Below, in pieces: positions 1 through 13,814 of a stretch of DNA of 64,000 bases (within the stretch, counting starts at the first letter, position 1; every line of letters begins with the position of its first letter). A model generated the notes under the pieces. That model saw nothing but the letters and a program-made list of their open reading frames with translations, did not search any database and was not told the origin of the DNA. The stretch is from positions 46,847,253 through 46,911,252 of the forward strand of contig OX328123.1 of the NCBI GenBank assembly GCA_946811695.1, read 5' to 3'. Both the position numbers and the translations under genes were made by a program. The DNA comes from Gonocerus acuteangulatus (taxonomy: Eukaryota > Arthropoda > Insecta > Hemiptera > Coreidae).

Positions 1-2514
1 TTAAAGGAGTTTACAGCAAATGCTGGAGTAAGTGTTAGTTTATAATATGTTTGCTTTATTACACCTGTAAATATTTTATTCAGAAAAATAACAAATGTTG
101 CACATTAATTATTTTGAATTTATTTTCTTCTAGGCTTATTCATTCATTGAAGGAGACTATTTTTTATGTATTGCTTTAATTATTATTATTTTTTATTGGG
201 AAAAGTTTGATTTCATTTTTTTTTTCCTTTCTTGAATGTGAGATGATAGATATGTATTATTTTTGCTTTTCCTGTGTTTATTAATAACTTATTGTTTAAA
301 TTCATTGCAATTGTTTTCAAAGTGCCATGAACTCCCTGCCTTCCCTTGTCAAATGATTTTATTATCCTCCTTTCTTTTTTAGTTTTAGGAGAAACACCTT
401 CATTCAATTATTGACATTTATGATTGGACCAGAACAAATAAAATGAAAATGAAAAGGTTTATGGCTCATGTCAGAGGATTGTTATGGTTTTTTAAGAATT
501 ATTTTGGAATGAGTTTCGGTTTGAATACATCAATAAATAATTTTTTTTTTATTAAAAATAAATAAAGTTTATAGAATAATTAATTATAAAATATTTTACA
601 CCAACCAAGTGACAACTTTAAGAAATTTTACTTTCCAGTTTTGGCCCATAAAATCGATAAAAAAAACATGGGAATTACCACAAATATAGATAAACCAAAC
701 AAATATAATATTAAATTAAATAAGAGTTGTAAGCCTAGAAACTCAGTCATTTTTTAAGGACACCAATTTCCATGCCCATTAATGTAAATTATGTTTTGTT
801 TTTTATGTATAACTTTATTTATTATGTATTTCATAGGGAACCACACCTTAAAAAATAGAAACGATATATTTTTGTTCAGAGCCAACTTTACAAAAATAAA
901 TCTTCAGTGAAGTTCAGGATATTTCCTTTGAAAGCTGACTCTATATGAAAATATATAATTTCAGAGAACACGTCTAATCTTTTATCAATTCCTAAATTGA
1001 GCCCTCACCAGCTAGCGAAACACAGATATTCATTATATTCAGCCTCAGGAGAGCTAAATGTTAGAAACGTTATCTCTTCTAATGAAATTCGCCTTGTAAT
1101 ATTCCTTTACAATGCTAAAATAAAAACTAATAATGTTGAAGAAATAAACATCCTTATACAATCCTGTTATTTTAAAATAAATGGTTCGAAATGTTCTACT
1201 TTATTTACCACTTGTACTTATAGGTTACTGATTGAAATTGTGTTACTTGAAATAACATAAAGAAACTGCATTAATAGCCAAATAGTTGATACGCTAACAC
1301 AAACAAAAAAAAAAAAAAAGAACAAAGAAAACTCATAACGAAATTCATAATTGTCTAATATCCTTACGTCTATCTTGCAAGTAAGCAAGGCAGTGTTTCA
1401 TAAATAAATGAACTCTTTCACTTAGAGGACATAAAATCCACGTACATGTCTCAGTCTAATTAAAACATTTATTGTTCCATAATAATTGCCTAATACTTCT
1501 TGAATTTATTTAAAATATTTTTCCTGTTTAAATGATTTCATTTTGTTATTGTCTATTGTTGAAGGAAAATTACCAGAAAAAAAATAACTCATTTCAAAAT
1601 AATCTCTGTATAAAATTATTCCTTTTTTTATATATATTTGTTAACTTTATATTTTTGGTTTTTCTTCTATAGAAAATGTTTGAAAAAGAATCTCCACTTT
1701 AGGTAGCTTCATTTTCTTGCAATCCTTTTTAAGTTAATTTTCTCATCATTTTGTGGAAAATCAATAGAAACCATTTTTTTCTCTCTCTATGGATTTTTGC
1801 CTCCTTCTTGCCAGTTTTATAAAGCGTTGATAAATTTTGTTGGTTCATACATTGTATAATTGTGTATATTATCTGTTATGTTTCATTAAAGAGGTTTATT
1901 GAGGGTTACAGTTAGAATTGACCATATTAATGCCTTTCTCATATTTTAGGGAAAGTGCAATGCACTGCTTAAGACCAGTGGCCTTAGAAAATTATAAAAA
2001 GTAATAATTGTTAATGATAAGTAAAGCATCCCTGACTGAACCCCTCAATTATCTTATAAACTAGCTGTAAGCAGTCAGTATATATATAGATAATATAAGA
2101 AAATAGATTTTTGAAATGCAAATAGATATTTATTTTTTGTACTTATAATTATAATACAAATAGCATTTCTAATATATTGGCTGTTGAGTTGTAAATGGTA
2201 TGTTTATAAAAAAAAAAAAAATGTATTATAATCAAAATTATTTTAGTGGGTTTCCTTGTGTTATGTAAATATTGAAAATATATATGCTGCTCCAGTTCAA
2301 CATAGTAACAATTAAGGAAATAGAAAATGGATGGTTTATCTGTGATTTCTTTTTAAATGATCTTTACATATATATTCGTAAGTATTTTCTAGTCATTGCA
2401 AATGTAAAGTACCTTTTCAAATGATGACTAAAAAGTTTGAGTATTGTGGCTACAGCACATTCTCTTTGATCGGTATTCCCATCCAATAAGTGAAAGTAAA
2501 TAATTTGGTAGCTA
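1..2514. other. AT-rich stretch, no gene seen
   Basis: This is low-complexity AT-rich DNA with many short A and T runs. Reading frames are short and lack plausible starts; the 997-1260 frame opens at TTG and matches nothing I recognise. It could be intron, intergenic or long 3' UTR sequence, and I cannot choose between these. Confidence 0.6.
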
Positions 2515-2518
2515 TTAA

Positions 2519-3249
2519 CCCCTTCGAGACTAAGAAAATCTGACTCTGAGTGTGATGGGAATGGGGTTGCCTGTGAACATCTGGATTGGATTATTTTCTA
2601 AATATTTTTTTTTATTTATTTATTTATTATATCTTTGCCTTAGATGTTAAATTATCATGCTTCCCACAGTCTCTGGCTAATAGAAAAGCAAAAATTCATA
2701 GAAATGAAGTAGCCATTGCAAGATCCAACAAATTCCATTCAACGAAGTTAGTTGTCCCAGCAACCAAATCTGAGTGATGAGCATGCCTCCATGTTGGCTT
2801 CATCGCACAAAGAAACCAGGCATTCTTCTTGATCCGTCTAACACAAATTGCCTTTTTATGAGCTACTTATGAAATTCTATAACTTCTTGTCTTATTAACT
2901 TGATGATGGAGAGCATTACCTATGCGTGAGAGATGGTAGCCACACCCAAGTATTCCCATCACCTAGATGTGGGTTATGTACCCAATTACTTGGATCAAAC
3001 AGTCTCTGATTGTTTCTTAGGTGTACACTTACGAAAGTTAAAAGTCCAACTTATTAAGTGAATAAACCTATTATACAGCCATTGTGTTGTATAATTAAAT
3101 GCTGACCAATATGCTGAAGGCCTCCAGATTTCTCTAAAAATATAGATCCTAAACTTCACGCAGAAAAGGAGTCTTATCACTGAAGTAGCTTGCAGTCTAT
3201 TGGGCTCATATATTCTCTGAAACGGAAGTGACTTGCCGTCTTGAAAGGG
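2519..3249. mobile_element. piggyBac-like non-autonomous element with TTAA target duplication
   Basis: TTAA at 2515-2518 and again at 3250-3253 brackets a 731-bp segment. Its ends are inverted repeats: the left reads CCCCTTCGAGAC and the right, reversed, reads CCCTTTCAAGAC. TTAA duplication with CCC-starting ends is characteristic of the piggyBac superfamily. Inside there is an inverted pair (GATGGGAAT near 2555, ATTCCCATC near 2952). No transposase is encoded, so this is a MITE-type copy. The family assignment rests on target site and end sequence only. Confidence 0.6.
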
Positions 3250-3253
3250 TTAA

Positions 3254-4172
3254 AGGGTTTTTTATGTTTTTTTTTTTTTGTTTTTTTGCATGAAGCATAT
3301 TGAAATTACATTCTTATTATTATTTTATCTCTTTTTCATGCTTGATGCCCTTGTTTAAATGCTATTTTTGTTTGTAACTGGATAGCAAATGAGAGAGGAA
3401 AGAATAGAAAGTTTATTGTGCTCTCAACAATATTACTGCTCTTTCATCATTTAAATTTCTTGGCTTGTAAGTTAATTAGGTGGCTTACAGTCAATGTGTT
3501 GAAATATTTTGAACACTCTTGTTGTTATTACAACATTTAGATAGTCGTATGTAGTTTATAGCAATGGAGTTGATTAATTAAAATAAGATCTTAGGAATTT
3601 AAAATAATCAATGATTTGATGCTTCAGCTTACTAAAATCAATGCTAGTTTGTAACTCCCTCAAGTGAGCTACTTACAAGCCTGAGCTTCATGTAAATATG
3701 TAAACTGGAAGTTTGAGCAAGTCTTCTGACAAAGCATAGAAAAATACATTATTGTTTATTTTGATGAACAAAAGACAGACTTGTTTAAAAATCATTGAAT
3801 ACTTTAAATTAGAATCAAATTTCTGAAATGAATGCATTGTCACTTCAAGTTTCCTTGAACAAAACAATTAAAGAATGTTTTATTGCTAGTATGTTGAGGG
3901 GGAGCCGCGAAGATGTAAAGGTGTTATTTTGTATAAAATCTTTCTGTAATATTGTAATATATATGAACTACCATATAAATGCATTAAAACCTACTTTCTT
4001 ATTTTAGATTGTTTCATTTATTCTCCAAATGTAATTTTCTTTTTACAGTGAAATCCGATGAGCAACAAATGAAATCAGCGTGTTATGAATCAAAGCGCTC
4101 ATATTGAAAGCGTTAAAACTTATCATTTTCTCACAGATATTTGTTTTTATCTAAATTAAATTCTGGATGTAT
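3254..4172. other. AT-rich stretch, no gene seen
   Basis: I see no coding frame, RNA gene or recognisable repeat here. Several AATAAA-like and T-rich strings occur, as expected by chance at this base composition. Confidence 0.5.
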
Positions 4173-4907
4173 ATGTACCAACAAGAACAAAAAAATATAC
4201 AGGAGGATGAATAAACTTGTCACTCACTATATTGACAATATGATGTCAAGGCTCTGAAGAAAAAAGTGTTCAGAATAAACATTCTGAACAAAGTGGGAAG
4301 TTTTTTTTTATTTCTTCTTTAAGGTGAAAGTAAGGACAGATGGCAATTTGGGTAATGACGTCAGTCATAGACATCTGTGAAAAAAAGCCATCATATTTTC
4401 TAGTATGTTTTTATTTAGCAACTTAATTAAAGAAGGTCTTAAATTATGAAGATAATTTTTCAACAAATTTACTTCCTACAATAATACACAGGGAGACTCT
4501 TTTATGGTGTGAGGTTGTATGGCGGCTGCAGGGCAATGGTCTTACATTGATGGGAAAATGAATATAACAATGTATTGTGAAAACAAATATTAATACCAAG
4601 TTCAGACAACTTAGGACTCAAGGATAAGTTCCATTTCTATCAGGATAATGAACTTAAACTCTCTAATGCAATCACCCGATCTTGGTACTTTTACCATTGC
4701 CCAAACTTTGTCAGACCACCTCCTCAAACTCCTGACATGAACACCTGTGGGATCGTTTGAAACAAGAAATCACAGTGTCCAGTAAGCTCTAATGAAGGAA
4801 GTGTTCCTTGAAAGAATGGTTCATTCAAATGTTAACTGAAGGACTAAGAATTGAATCCTTTACTTGCTAAGTTCGTGAGTGTTCAGATATTTTTGTTACT
4901 GACTGTA
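4173..4907 (+). mobile_element. Tc1-type DNA transposon relic
   Basis: The right end, reversed, reads CAGTCAGTAACAAAAATATC and abuts TA, as in Tc1/mariner elements. A weaker version of the same end lies near 4173-4213. A decayed transposase lies between them. The left edge is approximate. Confidence 0.65.
4513..4860 (+). pseudogene. Tc1-like transposase, C-terminal half, broken
   Basis: The transposase would cut and paste the surrounding element. The conceptual translation keeps recognisable Tc1 blocks in order: GCMAAAGQWSYIDGKM, then in another frame LGLKDKFHFYQDN (the second catalytic aspartate region), then PPPQTPDMN (family form PPQSPDLN), then HLWDRLKQEI. At least two frameshifts and a stop separate the blocks, and the N-terminal DNA-binding half is absent. 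It cannot make an active enzyme. The family assignment is firm on these motifs. Confidence 0.8.
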
Positions 4908-5480
4908 TGTGATCTATCTAAAAACTGATTATTTTCTTTACTAATCCCTTTGGCTCATAAAAAACTGGCTGGACTGACTATTCAGGCTGGGTGTGCAGAA
5001 CAGTAGACCCCTGAGTGAAATAGCCTCTTTCTACGTCAGCTGTTAAGCCCCTTGGCTCAGGTCTATATGTATGCTGACTAACAAGAGAGGGAATAATGTT
5101 CATGACCTTAGCAGTTGTTGAATCAATTATAAGAAATATATCTCTTCCTGATCCTTGTCACAGCTGCGTTATTTCACTGTTCCTAGGAGAATCTAGTCTC
5201 CTAAAACTTCTTGTCCTTCTCATATATTCTTTTCGCTAAAAGATTGGTTTTTAATTATTTGGCTGTGGCCTTGCATTTCTCATTCATCTGCTGTTTTTAT
5301 AGCTAAATTAATCAGTCTTGTAAATTGCCACAGATTCTATAAAAGTATGTAACTCTATAGTGAAGTGAACTAATCTGTTTTCAATAAGGAGGTAAAAGTT
5401 TCTTCTTGTTCTTCCTCTTCCTTATTGCTGTGTAATTAACAGCTCCTAGAAATACTTAGGCCATTTTTTCATTAGATCTA
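4908..5480. other. AT-rich stretch, no gene seen
   Basis: Nothing recognisable was found on either strand between the Tc1 relic and the next SINE. Confidence 0.5.
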
Positions 5481-5481
5481 T

Positions 5482-5720
5482 GGAGGCTAGTTGGCCATGA
5501 GTGCTAAGGTGTGGGCACTCATACCTTATGTCCTGGATTCCATTCCCACAAGGGATGGGGGCATTTCTCTTTTTTTCTTTTTTTTTTTTTTTTTTAAATA
5601 AACATCAGCACTATCCTCGTTAAAAAGGGTAGTAACCTGTAGATACCCCATCCTAAAGATCTCTGTTACTAATAAATGGTTGATGAAAAGTTTAAATAAA
5701 TCTAAAGCTTTGCCAGTTTT
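5482..5720 (+). repeat. SINE family B (tRNA-like head)
   Basis: The head has a polymerase III A-box-like string (TTGGCCATGAGTGCTAAGG) and a B-box-like string (GGATTCCATTCCC), resembling a tRNA of the leucine/serine type. A T-rich tract and a body with AAAGGGTAGTAACCTGTAGA follow. The same body occurs at 7030-7100 and inside the 5S-derived SINE at 18907-18935. It is non-coding and would depend on a LINE for movement. Confidence 0.6.
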
Positions 5721-6919
5721 ACTATTGCAATTGTTCATTTTCTTTCAATAAAATTTCCTAAACAAATTTGTAGACTATTCGACTTTTATGATCCTAATTA
5801 AATATTTCTGTTTCTTCCAGGCGTCTCTTATTCACATTTCGTTATTCTCCCCTGAAGACCTGTTATACTTCTTGTAATTTTATCTTGTGAATCTGGGTAA
5901 CACTAGCCGGGCCTTTTAATGCCCCATCCATTAACATTACCAAAAACTGTTAATGGATTATTTAAAACTGACATCTCTCTGAAAATAAAATTAAATATAT
6001 TTTTAATTGAACAGATTGAAAAATTTTAGGTATATAACTTTGCTATTTCAAATTATAATGCGAGTAAAAAAATTATGCCGTGTACCCGTCAGACCACAGG
6101 CCCCTGACCAAGTGTCCTCTTTGCCCCCCCCCCCCACCCTCTCGAAGCCCTGAACGGTAGGGCTGAATCAATCAAGGTAAATGCTGATTAAATATGTCAT
6201 AATTTGATATTTTCCTTGAAGATGATGAGTGTTATTCCTCTATTTGAAATTTTTATTTTTTATTTTTATCCTGGTTTATCAGTTAGCTTCTGAAGAATTT
6301 AAGTACATTATTTTTAAGAGTGCTAATGACCTTGGCAGTAGAAGCACCTATAATCAATAAATAAATAAAAAAATGATTTTTAAGTAGTCTGATTGTATCT
6401 AATTAGAGGAATTCTAAATAAGTTTGAACCTGTAATCTCCAGTTTGTTTATTAACGACGTCACAATTGGCAACACTGACTAAACGAAGTTTTTGTTGTTA
6501 ATACAATGTATGTATAACGCAATTATAAAGTTTTATCTCGCGTTTTATGTGTAAATATTGGTAATTTTCTTTAATTAATAGCGTTTCTATAATTAGATTT
6601 CCTTAATAATATTAGAAACATTGCCAATATTGCAGGTAATCGGTAGTTATATAGTTCATAACGTCTCTTAAGTACACAATATCCGCCATTGCACAAAGAA
6701 AAACGATCTTTCATCTCACAGATAAGTTTGGTACTGAGCGGACTTAGGAATTTTGCAGGACATGCCTTATATTGGAAGTAAAAGGTAAGGGTTATGCATA
6801 TCAATTTACTTCTGTTCGGCGCAAATAATAAAGGATTTGCTTATATTCGTAAAGTGTGTATGCTTTTTTTTCTCTTTTTCTTTTTTCTTTTTTATACACA
6901 TGACTCCTTATCTGCCTCG
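5721..6919. other. unassigned stretch with one C homopolymer
   Basis: Mostly AT-rich DNA. A short GC-richer patch with a run of ten or more C lies at about 6124-6140. No gene or known repeat was recognised. Confidence 0.5.
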
Positions 6920-7100
6920 GTTTATTCATTAGATACTTAACACTCCGTGCCAAGGGTTGTGGGTTCATTTCCAACTATCGGATGGTGGCTTTTCTTTAGA
7001 AAAATGAAAAGGCATCAACCCCATCCAGGCTAGAAAAGGGTGGTAACCCGTCCTAAAGTTTTTAGTTAATAATAATGGACGTTAATATCTAAACGTTTTT
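6920..7100 (+). repeat. SINE family B, second copy
   Basis: It shares the B-box-like GGGTTCATTTCC, the CCATCCAGGCTAGAAAAGGG body and the ATAATAATGGACGTTAA 3' end with the other family B copies. The 3' end alone recurs at 34040-34070. It abuts a family A SINE lying in the opposite orientation. Confidence 0.6.
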
Positions 7101-7102
7101 AA

Positions 7103-7280
7103 TTTTTATTTATTTTTTTTACCGGCGCATCGACAACTAGGCCATTAGCGCCGACATCCAGGGTGCAGCGAGGAATCTTCCCAATTTTCCCAGGAAAATT
7201 CCCGTCGCCGGTGGGGATCGAACCCACCACCTGCCGCTTATGAATCTAAGGCGCTAGCCACTAGACTACGGTAATCCCCC
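7103..7280 (-). repeat. SINE family A, full length
   Basis: Read on the minus strand it starts with a tRNA-like head containing an A box (TAGTCTAGTGGCTAG) and a B box (GGTTCGATCCC). A body and the 3' signature GGCGCTAATGGCC ... GATGCGCC plus an A-rich tail follow. The anticodon stem does not pair cleanly, so it is a SINE and not a working tRNA gene. It is tail-to-tail with the neighbouring family B SINE. Confidence 0.8.
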
Positions 7281-7870
7281 GTTTTTAAATATATATATAC
7301 GTAAAATTATAAATTTGTCGGATCGCTCTCTAGCTGGCTCAAAAATGGACCGATTTTAGAGTGCTAATCGCTTAAATCGCTTCGCAACGTAAGTGATTAG
7401 CACATGATAAACTTAATAACATGTTCACTATCTAGTCAAGAGAGAAAAAAGAAATCAAAAAAGAGACAACATTATAAACTTACTATTTGAGTGATTTCCT
7501 GTCGCGCAAATATGCAAATACTGCGTATATATATGTATAGTATATTCAATCATAAATAAAAATAAGCAGAAAAAAAATTGACAAGTCAAAAAATATGAAA
7601 ATAAATAATAAATAATGTCTCTTAATTTCGAGTCTGATCTCTGCCAGTCTAATTCCCAATCTTGATATACCTGTGCCTGTAATGCTGTACATTAGTCTGA
7701 TGTCGTCAGTATGTTTATGTCTATAGTCTGTCTTTTTGTCGCCTGTTTCGCGGCTAAGTCTAGACTTGTGCTTTGTGGCAAGTCTTCATGTCCAGGTAGC
7801 CATAATATTGTTATGTGTTTGTTATTAGACTGCAGAGTGTATAGGTGAGAGAATATTCTTGTGATGATTG
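7281..7870. other. AT-rich stretch, no gene seen
   Basis: Short inverted strings with GCTAATCGCTTAAAT near 7360 suggest an old repeat edge, but I could not define an element. Confidence 0.4.
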
Positions 7871-7888
7871 GATTTGTACTGTATATAT

Positions 7889-7951
<63 letters not shown>
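7889..7951. repeat. (CA)n then (TA)n microsatellite
   Basis: About 25 CA dinucleotides run into a short TA tract. The 82-codon minus-strand frame through it is a low-complexity artefact. Confidence 0.95.
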
Positions 7952-7952
<1 letters not shown>

Positions 7953-8578
7953 TTACTCTTTGCCATTTCTTTTTTCCTTATGATAAAATGTTCATACTAT
8001 ATCTTAAAAAAAAGGTGTATTTTTTTGTTTAGAAAATTTTATTTTCAAATTGCTCATTGAGCCTTCTTTTTTAATATCATTTCGGATGCGACGATTGCAT
8101 TCGATTCTGCTACTGGATTCAGAAAAAGGGACTCATAAGTCTAGAACAATTATGTAACAAAACGATTTTACCACTCAATGAATATATATTAACATTTGAA
8201 ATTTTGAAAAGCGGTAATTTTTATGAAGCACGAAAGTGTTGCCATTCATAGTCGACATGCTGCCTGGCAGATGTGTTGATTATTTAGATCAAATAGTTTT
8301 TATTTTACTATACTTGGTTCATTAATAAGAGTGCAAATTCTATTTCTGACGAATCATTTCATTTATTCGGAAAGTTTGAACAAATTTACTAGTCTACTTC
8401 GTGAAACAGCAGTTTGCCCTCCGTCCGCAATGTTATGTTTAGAAAAGTAAAAAGAATTTTCGCCTTAGCTGGGCCCTCAAGGTCTAGGGAGAGAGAAGAG
8501 CAAAAGAGAAGTCTAGCTTTTGCGCCTTGTAGCTCTTTTAAAACAATACCCACTCATTGTGAGTTTGGTGGTAGTTTA
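7952..8578. other. no gene seen
   Basis: Nothing recognisable. The short frame at 8414-8608 runs into the MITE and looks like chance. Confidence 0.4.
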
Positions 8579-8586
8579 ACTTCTGT

Positions 8587-8850
8587 CATGGGCGCATATA
8601 TGAAATAATTTCGGGGGGGGGGCTAGGGTCATTTCCTGGGTATGGAATATTAACAATCTAGAACTTGGAACAGTTTTAGCCAACTAAAACGCTATTATAC
8701 CCAAAATAAAATATTCTTTATGAATTAAGTGATCTTCTTTAATTTATTTTTGAGGGGTTTATGAGACATTTTTACCGTTCAAATCACATTTTCGGGAGGG
8801 GGGGGGGGGTTGCAGCCCCCTCAGTTGTTCCTCCCTTATGTACGCCCATG
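8587..8850. mobile_element. hAT-type MITE, CATGGGCG family, copy 1
   Basis: The ends are inverted: CATGGGCGCATATA on the left and TACGCCCATG on the right. Flanking 8-mers ACTTCTGT and ACTTAAGT are a decayed 8-bp target duplication. G homopolymers sit just inside both ends. The element is non-coding. Six copies occur in the window; the family is anchored by the exact 8-bp duplication of the copy at 42033. Confidence 0.7.
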
Positions 8851-9380
8851 ACTTAAGTTAGGTGGCCGAAGGACGTTGTGTATTGCTTTCCTAATGGATT
8901 TTAAAAACACACAAAAATATTTACAGAGGTATTTATTTTTTGTAAATCCTTCTCTCTGAAACCGTCACGGGCCTCACGGTTCTGGGAATGTCTGACTGTT
9001 AATCTTGTCGGATTGATTTTATATGCCACAATAAATAAACTTGTAACAGAGATTTGCTCTATGTCCCGTGTTTGCTTGTGTTGGCTCTATTAATTTGTTT
9101 TGGTAATTAGTTTATTTTTAAAGTTCATTATGAGCCTCTATTCGCATTCCATTTACAATATTCTTACATTCTAGAGTTTATTAACAGGTTCCACCTTTTA
9201 GAAAGAGTATTGTTGGCTGATATCCGGCACACAGTGGGACGAAACGCCCAAACCCCGCGACATTGGCCGAATTTGAAACTTGATTTTTTTTTGTTCGAAA
9301 ACTACAAGGACATGTTCCACACAGTCCAGAGTATCTGAAAAAACTGCAGTCTGCGCAAAAATACTCGTAATACCCTCTAC
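8851..9380. other. no gene seen
   Basis: AT-rich DNA without a recognisable feature up to the Helentron-like element. Confidence 0.4.
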
Positions 9381-11762
<2,382 letters not shown>

Positions 11763-11991
11763 CTTTTACCCGCGAATTTCTTAGGATATGCCGTATTTCT
11801 GTGTTCAACTCATTATTGATGTGGCACAGAAGCATACTTTTTTTTCACCTGCAAATATTTTTGAGCTTTTTTTGGTCATTGTCCGCTTCTGAAAAAAAAT
11901 AAACTAAATTTTGATAAGTAAAGATGGAATGGTTGGGATTCGGCTAAATAAACCTCAATATGATTTTTGTTTTAAAAAAATCTATATTTCG

Positions 11992-12025
11992 GACGTTTCG
12001 GCTACTCATTGGTAGCCTTCGTCAG
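11992..12025 (-). ncRNA. hammerhead-ribozyme-like motif, left arm (Penelope-like, 12 kb)
   Basis: Mirror copy of the motif at 13613-13646: CTGACGA, a GGCTAC/GTAGCC stem with six-base loop, GAAA, then CGTC. It is antisense to the endonuclease frame here. Confidence 0.5.
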
Positions 12026-12517
12026 CTAAAATGACAAAAAAGAAATTAATACAGAAACAAACAAGAAAAATTTATAATTGTGAGATAGAACTATAGATAC
12101 AATTTAACTTATAACAGAACATATCGTCTTAAATTCTTAGAATGAGTAGAATGAAAAAGAAAATAGGTACAGTAATTGATTTTAATAGTAATTAGTAACA
12201 TTAATTGATTTTACAAAGAAATAAGAAAACTATATACCAATGACAAATATAGTAGCTAATAGTAACATTAATTAATTTTACAAAGAAATAAGATACTACA
12301 TACCAATGGAAATGCCGAGCGGCAGAGGAAGACCAAGGTTGGCAATTAAGTAACCATTGTGAAAGTGTCTAAGGAAAAAAGGAATCTGCAAGGGGTATAT
12401 GTAACTGGAAACAGCAAGAGGTGGGGGAAACGAGCGGTAAGGATCAAACAGATGTTTATGACATTTTATGACAGGAAAGGAGAAAAAGGTGTTAATGGAA
12501 GGATACCCAAGGGGCAA

Positions 12518-13111
12518 GGATACCTCATAAAATCCCTTGTTAAAAAAGTAAAATCCCAACTTTCCAACACTATCTCTCCCAATTCTTCCCTAACTCCCAG
12601 TTCCCAAATGTTCCGATCTCTACCATTTACACCTGGACTGACTGATAAACTTACAAAGACAATTAAAAAATCCTACCCTTCCCTAAATTTTGGATTGAAA
12701 ACTACCAACAAACTCAAAACCCTCTACACCAAACTCAAAGATCCCATCCCTTTTGAACATACCACCCGATGTGTTTACCAAGTCCCTTGCCAAACCCCTT
12801 CCTGTAATGGTGTATACATAGGAGAAACCATAAATGACATTCACTCACGTCTTACACAACATAAACGAACCATCACTAATAAAGAAATAGATAAATCTGC
12901 ACTTGCAAAACACGCCATTACTCAAAAACACACTTTTAACTTCGACGACACGAAAATTCTTTCTACACAACGAAACAAAAAAAGACTACAGATCTCGGAA
13001 TGTGTACACATAAACTTAAACAAAAACAATATAAATTACAAAACTGACCAACAAGGCATTTCTCCTATGTACGCTAATATTTTCCAAATACTCTCCCGAC
13101 CACCTACCTAG
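12518..13111 (+). pseudogene. Penelope-like GIY-YIG endonuclease fragment
   Basis: This is the C-terminal nuclease domain of a Penelope-like retroelement, which nicks target DNA for insertion. The frame is open from 12359 (no ATG at its start) to a stop at 13111, but the first 53 codons come from the inverted arm. The native part begins near 12518. A cysteine cluster (VYQVPCQTPSC) precedes the GIY-YIG core VYIGETINDIHSRLTQHKR at 12809. Downstream SALAKH and ISECVHI supply the conserved histidine and the likely catalytic glutamate. The nuclease domain looks intact, but the reverse transcriptase that should precede it is missing, so the copy is unlikely to be autonomous. Confidence 0.85.
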
Positions 13112-13612
13112 ATTTTTACCTTGCCCCTTGGGTATCCTTCCATTAACACCTTTTTCTCCTTTCCTGTCATAAAATGTCATAAACATCTGTTTGATCCTTA
13201 CCGCTCGTTTCCCCCACCTCTTGCTGTTTCCAGTTACATATACCCCTTGCAGATTCCTTTTTTCCTTAGACACTTTCACAATGGTTACTTAATTGCCAAC
13301 CTTGGTCTTCCTCTGCCGCTCGGCATTTCCATTGGTATGTAGTATCTTATTTCTTTGTAAAATTAATTAATGTTACTATTAGCTACTATATTTGTCATTG
13401 GTATATAGTTTTCTTATTTCTTTGTAAAATCAATTAATGTTACTAATTACTATTAAAATCAATTACTGTACCTATTTTCTTTTTCATTCTACTCATTCTA
13501 AGAATTTAAGACGATATGTTCTGTTATAAGTTAAATTGTATCTATAGTTCTATCTCACAATTATAAATTTTTCTTGTTTGTTTCTGTATTAATTTCTTTT
13601 TTGTCATTTTAG

Positions 13613-13646
13613 CTGACGAAGGCTACCAATGAGTAGCCGAAACGTC
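13613..13646 (+). ncRNA. hammerhead-ribozyme-like motif, right arm (Penelope-like, 12 kb)
   Basis: The order is CTGACGA, stem GGCTAC with loop CAATGA and GTAGCC, then GAAA and CGTC. This matches the conserved core of a type I hammerhead (CUGANGA, stem II, GAAA, NUH). Stem III would be only two base pairs, so activity would need a dimer or tertiary help. Hammerheads are known in the terminal repeats of Penelope-like elements. It lies sense and downstream of the endonuclease frame. Confidence 0.55.
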
Positions 13647-13769
13647 CGAAATATAGATTTTTTTAAAACAAAAATCATATTGAGGTTTATTTAGCCGAAT
13701 CCCAACCATTCCATCTTTACTTATCACCTCGACGGCTAACTATCTAATCATCATGATAAACTAAATTTT

Positions 13770-13777
13770 TAAACAGC

Positions 13778-13814
<37 letters not shown>

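Larger units (their letters stand above)
11913..13756 (+). mobile_element. Penelope-like element with 605-bp inverted arms and a 13-bp target duplication
   Basis: The 13-mer TAAACTAAATTTT occurs at 11900-11912 and 13757-13769. Between the two copies lie inverted arms at 11913-12517 and 13121-13725, about 603 bp of central sequence, and a 31-bp tail. The centre encodes a GIY-YIG endonuclease, the hallmark of Penelope-like elements. The reverse transcriptase is absent, so the copy is 5'-truncated. Each arm carries a hammerhead-like motif. Confidence 0.85.

Noticed and set aside
12296..12559. Minus-strand 87-codon frame and its mirror at 13121-13342
   Set aside because: Antisense shadows of the inverted arms of the Penelope-like element.
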